This document shows positions 26,301 through 38,900 of a stretch of 64,000 bases of DNA, one piece after another. A program made the translations under genes and the position numbers. The notes under the pieces were generated by a model, which did no database searches, was not told where the DNA came from, and saw only the letters and a program-made list of their open reading frames with translations. The DNA comes from Mugil cephalus (taxonomy: Eukaryota > Chordata > Actinopteri > Mugiliformes > Mugilidae): positions 23,044,001 through 23,108,000 of the forward strand of contig NC_061781.1 of NCBI RefSeq assembly GCF_022458985.1, in the 5' to 3' direction. The stretch's first letter is position 1. Each line of letters begins with the position of its first letter.

Positions 26301-29300
26301 CGTCTTCCCCAGTAAAATAAGTTTTATATTTCTTTTTTTATTTATATTTTCAGTATTTTTATTATTAACTCTCTTGTAAATAACACCCTTTGCACTATTT
26401 TGTATAAACTTTGCACTGTAAAAGAGAAACTCTCCAATCTCATTACACACAGTATAATGACAATAAATGGCATTCTATTATATTCTAATTATTAATTAAA
26501 TCCAGATGGTGACAATAAAATAAAAATAAAATAAACAAATATATGAGAGAGGACAATAAAACAAAAGTAAAGTGAAGTTCTTTTTTGTCGAAAAGAAAAA
26601 TCAATAAACAATTGTTAAAAAAATATAGAATATCTTTTTTTTTTTTTTTTTTTAAATAGATCTTTGGACTCTGTGGCCTTTTAAAGTCGACTTTATGTGT
26701 CTTCATGTGAATGTTGTGGACTTGCACCATTTTCATTTGGAGCAGATAATGTCATCGTTGCAGTTTAGTGCAAGAAAAATGTGTATTAAAAGAATTCACT
26801 ACAGCTTCCATTATCATTTAAAGCTGTAATCAGAGGACATGGAAGCACTTCCTATTTAATTAATTAATTTAATTAATATTCCAGATGAAGGTGAACTGGT
26901 TGGATCCGTCAGGATTTCTCACCTTTCCATCAGGATGTGTGATGACCTCCTGTGTTGACTCTTCGGTTTCACTGGGCTCCGTCTCTTTTGCTGGAGAATC
27001 TCTTTTCTGTAACATGAAGAGGACAAAAATAAATCCTGGACACCTGAACATCCTCTTTTTCCTGGTATGTGTCACGTTTGTTCAGATAACTTGTATCAGG
27101 CGTCTTACTGGAGAGCAGCTGTGAGGTTGTTCTGGGCTCGGGGGTTTTTCCTGACTCTTCTCCTCTGTCCTCCTGTCAGGTAAGGAGGAGGAGGAGGAGG
27201 AGGAGGAGGAGGAGGAGGGCGGCTCTTGTCTTGATGTTCTCCTCAGGCTGCTCTTTGTTCCTGCTGAGAATCACAACACATAGAAATATGAGGGAATAAA
27301 AAAAGACCTTAAGTTTGTTCTCAACCATCAAGACCTCGGGCCAGGTTATTAAATCTGAAATAATATCTGAAAGATTGGAATTTAATTAATTTACTAAATG
27401 AAGATTCTTTCATTTAAACGTGCATTACCCTTGGTTAAAGCTGTTTTTAAGCCCAATCTTATAAATAAATACGTGATTTCCTCCTTAAAATGGAGCTGCC
27501 TCATGAAGTTACACGTTCTTTTTTTTAATTTAAACTAGTCAAAGTACCTGCAGTGACCTGGCCGCTCTCCCTGGAGTTCCTTCGAGTAGCTGCCGCTGTG
27601 CTGCTCTGAGGAGGACTGATGCTGCTGCTGCTTCCTCCTCTGGAGTCCAGAGGACTCTGGAGACAGTGAGAGGAGGACGCCTCAGCGTTAAAGGGGAAGT
27701 CAAACATGAACTATATCCAAAATAACACCTCTGCTAAAGTGAAATATCAAAAAGCTGCAGAAATCAAAGCTTTAAGGAGTTTATTTTTTGAAAGGAATAT
27801 GTCTCAGGGTTGGTTTAATCCAAGCAGCAGCCTCCACGTCTGAGAGATGAAGTGGACGTGCAAAAAAACTGCAGTTCATGAAGTGGCCACTTGAGGCTCC
27901 AAAAGGGAACAATAGACCCCATGTTAAAAAAACCCAACTTTACAGCAACATTGTTTACAGCCTGGTACAAAAGATTATTTTAGTCTCAATAGTTTGTTTC
28001 ACTATTCATGACATTCGTTTATTTAAATCATGTCATTTAGGTCTTGTTGTTGTGATTACGCAGTTTAAAGACTGAAATATACCGACACGACTACCGTGAT
28101 CACATCGATGCAACCAGTAAAAAGCGTATAAACAGACTCACAGCGAACGTAACTCCTTTGGTCATAGATGACACATTTTTCTCAAATATTCTGGGAGCAT
28201 CTTTTGTTTCTGCGTCCTTCTCTCCGGGGTTTTTCTTCCAGGCGCTGAGGCGGAGCTTTTCCAACATACGGACCTTAAAACAAAAACATCATTTTATGTT
28301 AATTTTATGATTAAGTGCATTTTTTGTATAATAACATAGAGATACAGAGGCGTTCAGGTACCTCGTCCCGTAGGGAGCTGTTCTCCTGGTTGAGGGAGTC
28401 GATCTGTTGCCGTAGTCGGCTCTGGGTGGAGGTCCAGCGGCTCTCCCTCCTCCTCAGCTCCTCCTGCAGGGAGCTCAGCTGCTGCTTCAACACCTGGTGA
28501 GGACGACAAGGAGACACTGAACTGGACTGTCCCAAGATTTCACATATTCATACCGCAATTGTGTAAATAATATTGCAGTACTGCTGTAAAGTTGGGCTTT
28601 TTAAAATGTGGGTCTATGGGGATTTGCTCACTGCTGGAGCCCCTAGTGGTCACTCGATGAACTGCAGTTTTTTTGCACTTGAGACATAAAAGGAACTTGT
28701 ATTTGTGTATCAGCTATAATAATTAATGTAAATTGGAACAGTATTGCACTTGTGAGGTTTGTTTTTGTGAAACTAATATGAACTGCGGATCCGTTTTGAC
28801 GATGCATCACCTGGATTTCCTCCCGCTCCTTCTTGTCGGGTATTGCTCTGGCAGCCGACGCGTGCTTCTCAAAGAGTTTACGCTCCTTCTGCAACTTCCT
28901 GTTCTCCTCTTTCTTGTACTCCTCAAACTGTGCCAGCTCCTCTGCCTTTGTCTGCTCAAACTCCAAACGCTCTCTCCTGAAAAACAGACATTATTGGACA
29001 TGAAAGGAGAAAAAAAATATAATCCGTCAAGTATGAAAGTATTTAAACCCAAAAATAGACACAGTGACGTCTGCTGCATTGCAGCAATATTCATTTTGTG
29101 TATATTCTTGTGTAATATATGTCTTTAATTTTATTTTGCACACACTACCTTACGCTGGCATAAAATCTTCCAGCTGAACTTTAACAAAATAATCACCTGA
29201 GGTTCTCCTGCTTTGTCTCGTTGTCCTGCCTGAGTTTGGTAAGTGCAGCGTTTTCCTTCTTAAATCTTTCGATCTCAATCTCCAGCTCAACCAGCCTCTC

Positions 29301-32300
29301 ACGGAGCTGCCTGGACTGAACCTGCTGAACTGTGGGACGAGAACAAACCGGTGAGATATCTGATGCTTAAATGTGTTGATATGTTTTAACTAAACCGCTC
29401 TTGGCATATTTTTTTTTTTTTCCAGTAAGTATTTCTTCTAACCTGTCTCCTCGTCTGGTTTTCTGGACTCAGTTGGAGCATGAGGAGCAGGAGGAGGAGG
29501 TAGTGGTTTGTTCTGTGCTTTCGGCTTCAGTGAAGGGAACAACCTGGTCATGAGCTGGGAGGCAGGAGGAGGATCAGGGACCAGGTCGGCTGTGTCCTCA
29601 TCCAGCTCCGCCGCTTTACTCGCTGCCACCTTCCTCACCAGAGTCTTGTCTGCTGGTGTTTTCCCGCCGGCCGTCAGCTTGGAGACGGGACTAGTTTCCC
29701 TCTTGTCGCAAGTCGTGTCGTCCAGGTCGTTCCACGTGTCGTCATCGTCAAACACGACTCTCACCCGCCGGCTGCCTTCGTCCTCCACCAGCGTGGACTC
29801 GTCTGCGTTGCTGAGGACGCTCTCCTCATCATCATCATCATCATCATCCTCTTGTGCTACGTCTGAAGCCGAATCCCTGAAATCATCCTCGTCCTCATAC
29901 GTCCGCTTGTCGTAAGGCGGGTTAGACGCCACAGGGAAGGAAAGTGTGCTTTTGACTAATCCGTCCTGCTCTGTGAAATCAGAGTCATCGCAGGACGATA
30001 TGTCAGACATCTCACATTTGTCTTCTCTCCCACTGTCCACCTCCTCCTTGTCCTCAGCGCTCAGTTTGCTCTTGGCCAAAGGTGCTTCTGAATTCCCAGA
30101 ACTGCTTTCACATGTCAAAGCGCTGCTGCAGCTCTGCAGGGAGCCTCTGGGAGGAGACTTGATGGGGGTGGAGGACAGGCGTCGCTGGTGGAGCCCTGTA
30201 GCAGCGTGACGCTTCCAATGCTTCTGGTCCATATGAAGAACCTGCAGGTCAGTGGTGTCAAACTCATTTTAGTTCAGGAGCCACAAACATCTCAAGATAC
30301 ACAACAGTGTATTAACCTATAAATAACAACAGCTCCAAATGTTGTTCTAGAGCAAAGAAGAACATTATGACAATATTTATATTTAATGAACTCCACTATT
30401 ACAAAGCATGTAACAAACAAACAACCGGTCACTTCTTCAGAAAAGTGCATTTTTTGTATATTTCTAGGTCTCAGTGTCACTAAATCTGTGTGAAACCTTG
30501 GAACAGCAGCTACTTTTATTGGAAAAGTTGCATTTAATGTCTTAAAATATAATTTTTTCACTTTGCAAATTCATCCTGCTACAGACCATAACCCTCTAAC
30601 ACTACCAGCAACCCCAGTTTTACATGCACCAAACAGCAAAGTGATGATTAAAATATTCCCAACAGTGCTGGAAACAATATTTAATGAAAGTAGAGCAATC
30701 ACTAACGTACCTTCATGACAAAGGAGGAGTTGGATGAGAACGACAGCTCTTCGGCTGCTTGCTCCAGCAGCTCAAACTCTCCCAGCTCCATGTTTTCCAC
30801 CTGCTGGTCACATTCCCAGCGCTGCAGCTTCTCCTGGAACGACAGCTCGAAGGAATCCCGCTGAGCTCCGTCTCCTCCGCTCGACGCTCTTCTCCCTCCG
30901 GCCGGTTCCGCTTTCGAACCACAGCTGCTTTTCTCTTTCGCTGCCTCGTTTTGCGCGGCCAACGCGCCCAGATGTTTGGTTACGGGGTTCGGGTTCCTCA
31001 CGGCCTGAACGCACAGACCTACTCTCCTGTTACTCTGCTCCAGAGGATGTTTGCTTTGTTTGCCTTCTCTTTCACCCTGAATATACTCTGGTCCTTTTGT
31101 GTTGTGTCTTTGGTGACAACCCAACACTTTTGTCCGTGCTGCTTTACTTTCCGCTCTGACGTCCTGAGGGGGTGAGATCTGTCCCCTCTGTCGGTTTTCT
31201 TTGTTGAGGATGGCGGTTTTACGTTGGACGGGAAGCCGCGGGGCGCTGTTGGTACTAACCCTCTGGATGGATGCAGGCTCTGAGTTGCTGCGAGAGATTC
31301 CTCTGGCTTGAGGTTTTTGTTTGGGGTCGTTCTTCACCTCTGGTTTTTGTACCGAAGCTTTGCGGTTCTTGGTAAATCTGGAGAGCCCCTCGCCCCTCTT
31401 CAGAAAGGCCCTTTTAGCAGGAATCTGCGAAGCTCCGTGTTGGCTCTGTTAATGGAAAAAGACACAATGTAAATGAAATGTGCATTTTTCCTGTTTATTT
31501 CAGGACCGATAAGTTTGATTCGTCCTCTGACCTGTTGCTGCTGTGCAGACTTCAGCTTCTGCTCCTCCAGCCTCAACTGCTCCTCCAACAACTCCTCAAA
31601 TGTTTGCTTCTGGCCCCCGATACCCGGCCTTATGGGTCTGGAGCAGAGCCGACCGATGCATTAAACGACAAATACACTCACAGAAAGGACTAAAGCATAA
31701 CACCCACATACATTCGTCTGAACTGCAGATCTGGTTTGATTTACACTTGATTTACGCAAGATCAAATTTGTACATAAATGATCATAGTTTTATTGCATCA
31801 GAATAAACATGATTATTATATAAAGAGTAACTTATCAGGAGACATTTTTACTATAATTATCAGGTATTTGAGTTTTTCTTTCTTCATAGTAGCCTCCTCT
31901 GGCTTTAACAACATCATGACATAAACGAGGCATTCGTTCCACAAGATGTATTTGTATGCAGACTCTCAAAAGCCCCAAAGAGTTAAAGTGAATAATGCAA
32001 ACTGTGATTTGTTTTTTTGTTTTTTTATTTTTGCACTGAAGTTGTGACTCCTGCAAATCTTCTTGACCCTAATTGAGTAAAATGGATCATATCAATAAAA
32101 GTCTGATCATGCAGTAAATACATCCCAAAATACATAGAACTCATGCTGGTTTTTAAGAAAGACGTAGTGAATAGAAACTTGAATTTGCGTCCAAATATTT
32201 GGCTTTTAGCATAATTATCTCATAATTAATGCAGTATTCACCTGTCGTTGACGTCCTCTCTTCTACTGTCGTCTTCGGCTCTAGTTGCACCACTTCCTTG

Positions 32301-34531
32301 AATTAGTTGCTCAGGAAACTGGCTGATATCAACGCTCTGCTCCTGATCGTCTTCTCTGGAGTCCCATGATTCTGCAGGAATTTCACACAAAAGGGATTTA
32401 TCACAAAAAGCATGTGAAGCATGTGCATTTTCCTTTTTTAAACTTTTTGTTTAATTAAACATTCATGACATTTAGGAAAAATAAACAAATTTATAATATA
32501 ATGAACAAAAATAATAAGAATAAAAATAATAAATAAATGTGATTAACAAGTATCAGCTCTATTATAGAGTTAATAAGGGGCCCACATTTTCAAAGAAGAG
32601 TCTATGTTGTTGTTGATCCTATAAGTAAGTTTTTCTGAGGTTATCTTGGTGAATTCCTTAGTTTTTCTTTTGACTTCCAGTGTTTTAAGATAAACCCCGT
32701 TTCCTGTTACAAGTGCAAGTTTGACCCATGAACACATTTGTGGCGATAGGCCAGACTTTCTTGGCAAAATAAACAATAGATCAGATAATAGCAGTCCAGA
32801 GATGAGATATTTTCTGACTCCTGTGAACCAAGCTTCCATTTTCTTACTTTAACCTAAAAACAAAATAACATTATCTCACCTTCCTCGTCGTGGTCGCTCT
32901 CATCATGATCTTGATTAACACGTAGCTGCTGCTCTTGTCGGAGGCCACAGGTAGAGCCCTGTGGGACTCCACGGGGGTGAATATCGGAGCTGTACGTCCT
33001 CTCTCTGTAATGAGACGACTCGTGGAGTGTGTCTTCAGGCCATTCTGCTCCAGACATCTCTGTAAGACACATTACAGGATCAACAAATTATCCATTTACC
33101 TACGAAGCAAAGGGCTGAACGCACGTCCGACTCCGTTCTCAGTTTACATATATTTCTATATTAAGTAAAACAAATGATGAAATTTGTCTTTTGCTAACCT
33201 CCGGTGCAAAGCTGAGATCCGTTCACTGCTCCCAGAAGCTTCTGCTGCTCCTCCTGCAGACGAAGCAGCTCCTCCAGCTGATGGGCTTTTAGCTGCTCCT
33301 GCATGTGCTGCTGCCATTTCCTCAACTGCACAAACACAGAGTCATTGTAAGGAAATCAGTCACACCGTCTTCCTTCGAAGACTAGAAAAGTCTCTGTGTG
33401 TTTCAGCCTGTTTAAAGGCAACTAGAAGCTTTTGATTACAAATTGTGAACCTCACGCTGCCACTTATAACATGTGTGATCAGTGGACACGCTGATGATCA
33501 ACATATTAAAAGTGATTACTTGTTGCATCCACTTGAGTCCCCGCCAACATAAATAGCCTTAATGGAAAAAACACTAATAATAGCAGGGGATAACAAAGGA
33601 AGGTATTAAGTGAGTGATATAACACTGAAGTGACAGAAATTTTTTTTTTAGGGCGATTTTTTTAGTCCTCAGACAAATACAGAATATAATAAAGGTGCAG
33701 GTTTCTCAGCTATTTCACTATAAAATTAAATTATCTTGCCCCAGCATCAGTATAATATATTGTACACCCACTTGCCAGTTCATTAAGTACACCAATTAAA
33801 ACAAATACCTGTTACTCTTATAATATTCAGTTTATCTTGAAACACCATCATCGGAAAGTTGGACTGAACTGAACGAAAACCTGTTTCTGTTTCCAAACCT
33901 AGTCCACTGACTAAAATGAGGTCGTGTTTCCAAGTAATATAAACATGTATCGGTACAACAGTACTACAAACCAGAGCACCCATAAAAAAAACAAGACACC
34001 ACAACCTTAACGGAGCTAATATTTAGTGCAGGATGTTACACTAGATTGCATGTTTACAGGTCAGTATATATCTATTAAGGCAGTTATCAAGGAGGTGTCC
34101 ATCTCACCAGAAGTGTAGATTTTTACAGCCAAATAGTATCAATGTGATTTATTCCTCACCTGTTCCAGCTTCATCATAAGGGGCATATCCTGCGATTTGC
34201 TCGCCATTTCCTCCAAACTGTCCAAACGTCCATCGGAAACGTTAGCGGTGACAGGGCAGAGACTGTTCACCGGCCTCTCTCCTCCAAGCGATCCGCCGGC
34301 AAACCCATCCACCTCCAGGCAGCTGCTGTCTGCAGAGGCAGGCAAGGGAGCGAAGTCGGAGGCGAAGGAGTCATCTGGCACCAGGTGTGGAGATCCCATG
34401 GCAGGCATGTGACGCAGGGAGGAGGCCAAATCTGCAGAAGGGTTGAGGATCACCCCGGCTCTGGTACTACTTGGCATCCATCGGGCCAGGAAGTCTGCCT
34501 GGGAGTACTCAAGCCCCGCTGGAGATGACAT
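23364..34531 (-). CDS. cenpj: Centromere protein J / CPAP / SAS-4 (18 coding exons, complete)
   Basis: CPAP binds tubulin and controls centriole length and assembly. Coding exons, 5' to 3' on the minus strand: 34531-34160, 33325-33199, 33059-32880, 32371-32242, 31637-31532, 31445-30711, 30241-29443, 29329-29197, 28976-28811, 28493-28362, 28273-28142, 27656-27548, 27260-27109, 27006-26923, 25841-25701, 25580-25496, 25407-25287, 23556-23364. Phases all agree; 3897 bases, 1298 residues (human 1338). Recognisable parts: the RPIRPG...TFEELLEEQ tubulin-binding segment near residues 270-305, the microtubule-binding [14 protein letters not shown] near 317, an acidic and poly-Asp linker, a coiled coil near 816-1005, and the C-terminal G-box (TCP10-like repeats such as YPDG and FPDGRKE) from about 1120, which binds STIL in the family. 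The start is the first ATG of the exon beginning MSSPAGLEY. Exon 13 contains a microsatellite-encoded polyserine run. It converges on rnf17, as in human 13q12. Confidence 0.96.
23661..24480. mobile_element. Nested repeat cluster in cenpj intron 17
   Basis: A TTTTATTTATATAG half-motif ends at 23660 and its expected continuation AGCGCTTTTCAAGAACTCAG resumes at about 24045, so about 385 bases starting with CGGGCTGGGTGTATCGATC appear inserted into an older repeat. The older element continues to about 24480 with TTTTTAAAAGTGTTGGGAGG-type wording. Open frames here (24154-24349) are part of the repeat. Confidence 0.5.
26425..26740. repeat. AT-rich repeat fragments in cenpj intron 14
   Basis: The stretch ends one unit with CAATAAATGGCATTCTATTA, a retroelement-tail style, and carries a run of about 20 T at 26634-26653. 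No coding exon is visible here. Confidence 0.4.
27184..27219. repeat. (GAG)n microsatellite inside cenpj coding exon 13
   Basis: About 12 perfect GAG triplets on the plus strand; read on the minus strand they are TCC codons and encode a run of about 10 serines in an otherwise poorly conserved linker ahead of the G-box. Confidence 0.85.
27853..27975 (+). mobile_element. Repeat copy A of an inverted pair in cenpj introns
   Basis: Contains GTGCAAAAAAACTGCAGTTC, a 'AATAGACCCCATGTTAAAAA' segment and CCCAACTTTACAGCA. The same phrases occur in reverse complement at 28555-28682. It lies in the intron between coding exons 11 and 12. Confidence 0.65.
28555..28682 (-). mobile_element. Repeat copy B of an inverted pair in cenpj introns
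   Basis: The reverse complement matches copy A (27853-27975), including CTGCAGTTCAT, a 'CCCATAGACCCACATTTTAA'-like segment and GCCCAACTTTACAGCA. It lies in the intron between coding exons 9 and 10. Confidence 0.65.
29820..29862. repeat. (ATC)n tract encoding poly-Asp in cenpj exon 7
   Basis: ATCATC repeats on the plus strand are GAT/GAC codons on the minus strand and encode seven consecutive aspartates in the acidic central linker. Confidence 0.75.
31835..32100. repeat. DNA-transposon-like repeat fragment in cenpj intron 4
   Basis: Contains 'TTTCTTCATAGTAGCCTCCTCTGGCTTT' style wording (given in part as CATAGTAGCCTCCTCTGGC), an abundant fish repeat phrase often seen with Tc1-like derived elements. 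Truncated on both sides. Confidence 0.4.
33755..34125. repeat. Dispersed repeat fragment in cenpj intron 1 (coding)
   Basis: Begins CACCCACTTGCCAGTTCATT and AAGTACACCAATTAAAAC, a common fish repeat phrase. Related starts are at 42415 and 53255 in this window. Confidence 0.45.
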
Positions 34532-35305
34532 GTTGGCCGCAGTGTCTCAAGCAGGGTTTGCTAATCCGGATTTAAGCGACAGATTATGGTGACAGGTTAG
34601 GAGTTAATCACATCCTGTATAAACACAGTCCAGCACGTTCCAGACCTGAGGAAACTATACATAGAAGGTGTAACACCCCCACTGAACTTTATTTGTAGAA
34701 CATTTTGAACATTATAGAGAGACATTGTGATATACACATAAGATATAGAATTAAGGTTGATTGTCACAACTAAATGTCCACCCACCCACTAAAATGCCAA
34801 TCACTCAATACGAGAGAAATCAACAAATAAATAAAAATAACAATTCTACTAATAAATAAATAAAGAAAAAACTAACAAATCAAAGAAAAAAAACAGTAAA
34901 TATTAAATAACTAAATAACAAAAGCAACAACAGCCAGTGTGATAAAAATCTGGATTCAATCGGTTGCTTCACAACAACGTAACGTTACCATCAGATTCAA
35001 TTATTTGGTTAGTAACATGCTAAATATACCATATTTTTAGAAAACTAAACAGCCGAATAACTGACAGGGTCATATAATTTATCATGAAATTAAGTTAACA
35101 ATGTCACATTAGCTCCCTCAGCACATTTAAGTAAAAAATGTAATTTTATTTAAAAGGCTTGGCGTGCGTGTTGACACCCGTCTGTTGCTAGTAGCAAGCT
35201 ACGCGTCACTCGAGACACTAAAGTTTTTTCCCAGGTCTTTCACTATAAATACGAAGCAGATAAACTGGCAGCGTTAATAAACATCTTAAAACACACAGGA
35301 TTTAC

Positions 35306-35395
35306 CTGTAACATGGGACAGTGGCTGTCCTGCTGAAGCGAAGGCGTGTGTTATACAAACATAACAAACAGAGGTTTCGAACCCTGCCGCCATAT
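35306..35395 (-). other. cenpj: Probable 5' non-coding exon of cenpj
   Basis: On the minus strand the sequence CCCATGTTACAG is followed by GTAAAT, a fitting donor at 35305. The region upstream is CpG-containing and begins the divergent promoter. The exact transcription start cannot be seen. A splice from here to just upstream of the ATG at 34531 is inferred. Confidence 0.4.
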
Positions 35396-35932
35396 CGAAC
35401 CAAAGCCCGCGATAGCAAATAAAAAACGTTGACGAAACGAGAATTGCATTGTGGGTAATGAAGTCTTTTTTTTCAACTGGTCGTTTTGCCTTTTGTTCTT
35501 TTAAATCCCTTTATAAAAATAACTATAGTATTAAAGAATATATAAAACATAATATTAACATATAAAGATATAAACCGATCGTTGTATTAATTTATTTATA
35601 CATTTACTTAAATTTTAGACTAAAATTACCTTTCTATTACATCCGGTTTAAACACGCTTTTCAAAATAATTTGCAATAACGATTAGGAGAGGAATAAAAA
35701 ATAGAAATATTAAATTAAAAATGTTTAAATGACTCCATTTTAAGAACATTCAACTAGGATATATTTTTACTTTTCTGGTAAAATGTTCAATGTTATTTAA
35801 TGTTTTGGACTTGAACGTAAACTTTTATACTGACATTTACAAACCGGATGTGCTCTCTGATAGCTGGGATTGGTCGATACAAAAATACTGAACTTCACGA
35901 CACGTTTGTGCAAAGTGAACAGTGTTGGGACA
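35396..35932. promoter_or_regulatory. Divergent promoter region between cenpj and ttf2
   Basis: The two start regions face away from each other about 540 bases apart. An inverted CCAAT box (GATTGG, 35868-35873) lies 60 bases before the ttf2 start, and an ETS-like site ACCGGATGT lies at about 35843-35851. A second ETS-like site in the opposite orientation (ACATCCGGTT) lies near 35639-35648. The phrase GCATTGTGGGTAATG near 35447 resembles the conserved ACTACAATTCCC-type promoter element read in reverse. The motif calls are by eye. Confidence 0.4.
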
Positions 35933-38900
35933 ATGGAAAAGATTACATGTAATGTTCACGGTAAGTCGTAATAAGTTGGTTGTTATTGGTCATACACGCT
36001 AAAATAAAACCTTATATAATCTGTTACCTGTTATAGAAGTCGCATTTGTGGTTTATTCCACGAAACCCGGCTTCCTATGTGCATGACAAGGCAGTTTATT
36101 CCAATTCCACATGGGACTTCCTCATGTTTTGTCTTCACCAAGGTTTTGTATATATTTCAATATACATTAATACGATTTAATATTTATTTTTATCTCACAC
36201 AGGCAGCGTGTGTATGTTAAAGACGGGGGTAAAAGATGGACCTAATAAAGGGAAGAGCTTCTACGTGTGTGTTGACAAGCAAGGCTGTGATTTCAGTCAG
36301 CAGACCAGGTATTTTTTAACTTACACATCTTTGTTTAACACTGAGAGAGAAATGAAAACCTCCCACGGTACTGACACGAACTGTAATTACTGTAAATCTA
36401 CATGTCTTATGTTCCATAAAGAAGCACCATGTACAGTACTATGCAAAAGTTTTAGGTATGTGTGGGGGGAAATGCTATAAACTAAGAATGCTTTCAAAAA
36501 TGGAAGTGAAATAGCTTATTTTCATCAATGAACAAAATGCAGTAAACAGAAGAGAGATCTAAATCAAATCCATATTTAGCGTGAGCATCCTTTGCCTTCC
36601 AGAAAGCATCAGTTCTTTTACTTGCACAGAGTTTTTGAAGGTTGTTCCAAACATCATGGAGACTAACTAACCACAGATCTTCTGTGGATGTGGGCTTGTT
36701 TCACTGCCATGCTTCACTGTCGCCTGCAGACACTCATTATTGTGTCCCTCTCCAGCCCTTCAGTGAACAAACTGTCTTCTGCTACAGACAAATATTTCAT
36801 ATGTTGACTCATCAGTCCAGATCACCTGCTTCCATGTTTCTGAGCCCAGTTCCTATGTTTTGATGCATAGTTGAGTCTCTTGGTCTTGTTTCCTGCAACT
36901 CTTCCATGAAGACCACTTGTGTCCTGACTTTTCCAGACAGTAGATGATGAACCTGGGTCCCACTAGTTTCTGACAGTTCTGAGCTGATGTCTCTGCTGGA
37001 CATCTTTTGATTTCAAAGAGAAATAAGCTTGATGTGTGAGGTTTCCTTGACCAACCACTGGCATCTATGATCCTACAACATCCCTGACTTTGTGCAAGTG
37101 GACGTATAAGGATTGATGCTGGTTTGAAGGCAAAGGTTGGATAAAATAATTGACTAGTTTCTGATCCGAATTATCCTTATCTCCTCCCCCAGCATCTCTC
37201 CTTCCCACTGCCTCAACCATGAAGATTCAATGGTGGAGCTCCAAGCTCTGAACCACAGCCAACAACATCAGGTCCACAGGTGAGTGTGGATGTGGATTAT
37301 TTACATTTAAACTGTGACTGCAGACCAGGCTGGTTGGGATTGTTCGCCTGATTCTTGAGTTTATTCTGTTTTTTTTTTCAGGTTGTACTATCGGTGTATT
37401 GTGGGTAAAAAAGCAGGTCAGAAGTGGTGTGGAAATGTGCCATGGACTGAGGTAAAAGAAAAGAAAAGCCCTCTGTCTGACGCACAGTCACAGCCCTCCT
37501 GTCTTCAACCTGCCCGAAACCCCTTCAAGGCCACTGCAAAGTCAGACAAGGACTCAGACTGGAGGAAGATGCATTCAGGTGGACGCGAGGAGAAAAGCAG
37601 CGAGGCAGGTCACAAACCTAAAGGACGAGAAAGTCACCAGAAAGAAAATGTGGAGGATGTGGGCGCAGGAGAGGCGGAAAAGACGAATTCATCGGATTCT
37701 TACCGGGGTAAACAACTTCCTCCGGGGATGAAGATAAAGAAAAGAGTTTCAGACGAGAGCAGCGAAAGTCCTAAAGGTAACGGTGCAGAGACGCAGGACG
37801 AGGCTGAGGAGAAGCACGACGAGCAGAGAAAAGCAGGAAACAAGACGGTTGTTCAAACTGAGAAAATACATCGAGCCTCATCAGATCCTGAAAAGAACAA
37901 GAAACCAACAACTGGTGAAAACGATCTGGAGAAACAAACTGATCCTGCAAGTTCTTCTAAATCTGCACCCGGCTGCAGAACTCACGTTTCCACAGATAAC
38001 ACTAGGAAACCCGTGTCTGAGTCAAGTGAAACAAAAAACGATGACGATGATGATGATGATGATCTGGTATTGGTGTCAGTAAAACCTGCTACTCAGAAAA
38101 CTCCTCCCGCTTCCACCGTCCAGAAAACTCTGACCTCTTTCCCCGGGTTCCAGCCGCCGTCTAAGAGCAGAAGTTCAGTGGAAAACCCCAAAGGGCTGCA
38201 CAGTCTGCTCACTGCTCAGCTCCAGCAGAAGAAGGTGAGTGAAGGGATTTTTGAAAGCTATAAATGAGACGCAGCAACAATTTACAGTATAAGAAACGTA
38301 ATTATTTACATTTGAGCTTGTAAACCCCCAAAATAAAACGTGAAATTAGGTATAACATTAACTTTAAATGCTGGAGTGCTCATCCATCTGTTCACCCCCG
38401 TTTTCTTTCCTCATTTTAAGGCCACCCTGTCCGCCGTGAATGTGGCGGCTCTTCCGGATAAAGGAGCGAGGTTGAAGACGCAGGTCAGAGAACTCGAGGA
38501 GGCGCTGGAGTCACTCAGCCTCACTGCTGCTTCTCAGCCCGGTAGGGATTCTCTAATATAAGGATCTTATTGTGAAAGTCTGGGAATGAAACACAATGAT
38601 ACAAACGTCATTCAGACAAAAAGCACAGAGAGGAAGAATCTCTGTGATGTAATAAATATGGTGAAATTGGTGAATTTTTTTTTGTGACATCTCATTTAAA
38701 CTCTAAGTAAAGGTTTATTTATATAGCACCTTTAACAGCATTTTGATTTACAGCAATGAAATATAAAAAGCAACGATACAACTAATAAAATGAACAAATT
38801 AAAAGGTGAACCGTCCGGAACTGATCTGTGGATGACTTGTTTAAGCAGGTGAATAGTTACAATAGTGGAGGAGATGAATGCATGAACACACATCTCTAAT

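Noticed and set aside
30734..31175. Plus-strand frames of 141 and 138 codons opposite cenpj exon 6
   Set aside because: The minus strand reads as the conserved cenpj protein with correct splice phases; these are shadows.
36208..36480. 90-codon frame as a separate small zinc-finger gene
   Set aside because: Its first 34 codons are ttf2 exon 2 in frame; the rest reads through the donor into intronic repeat.
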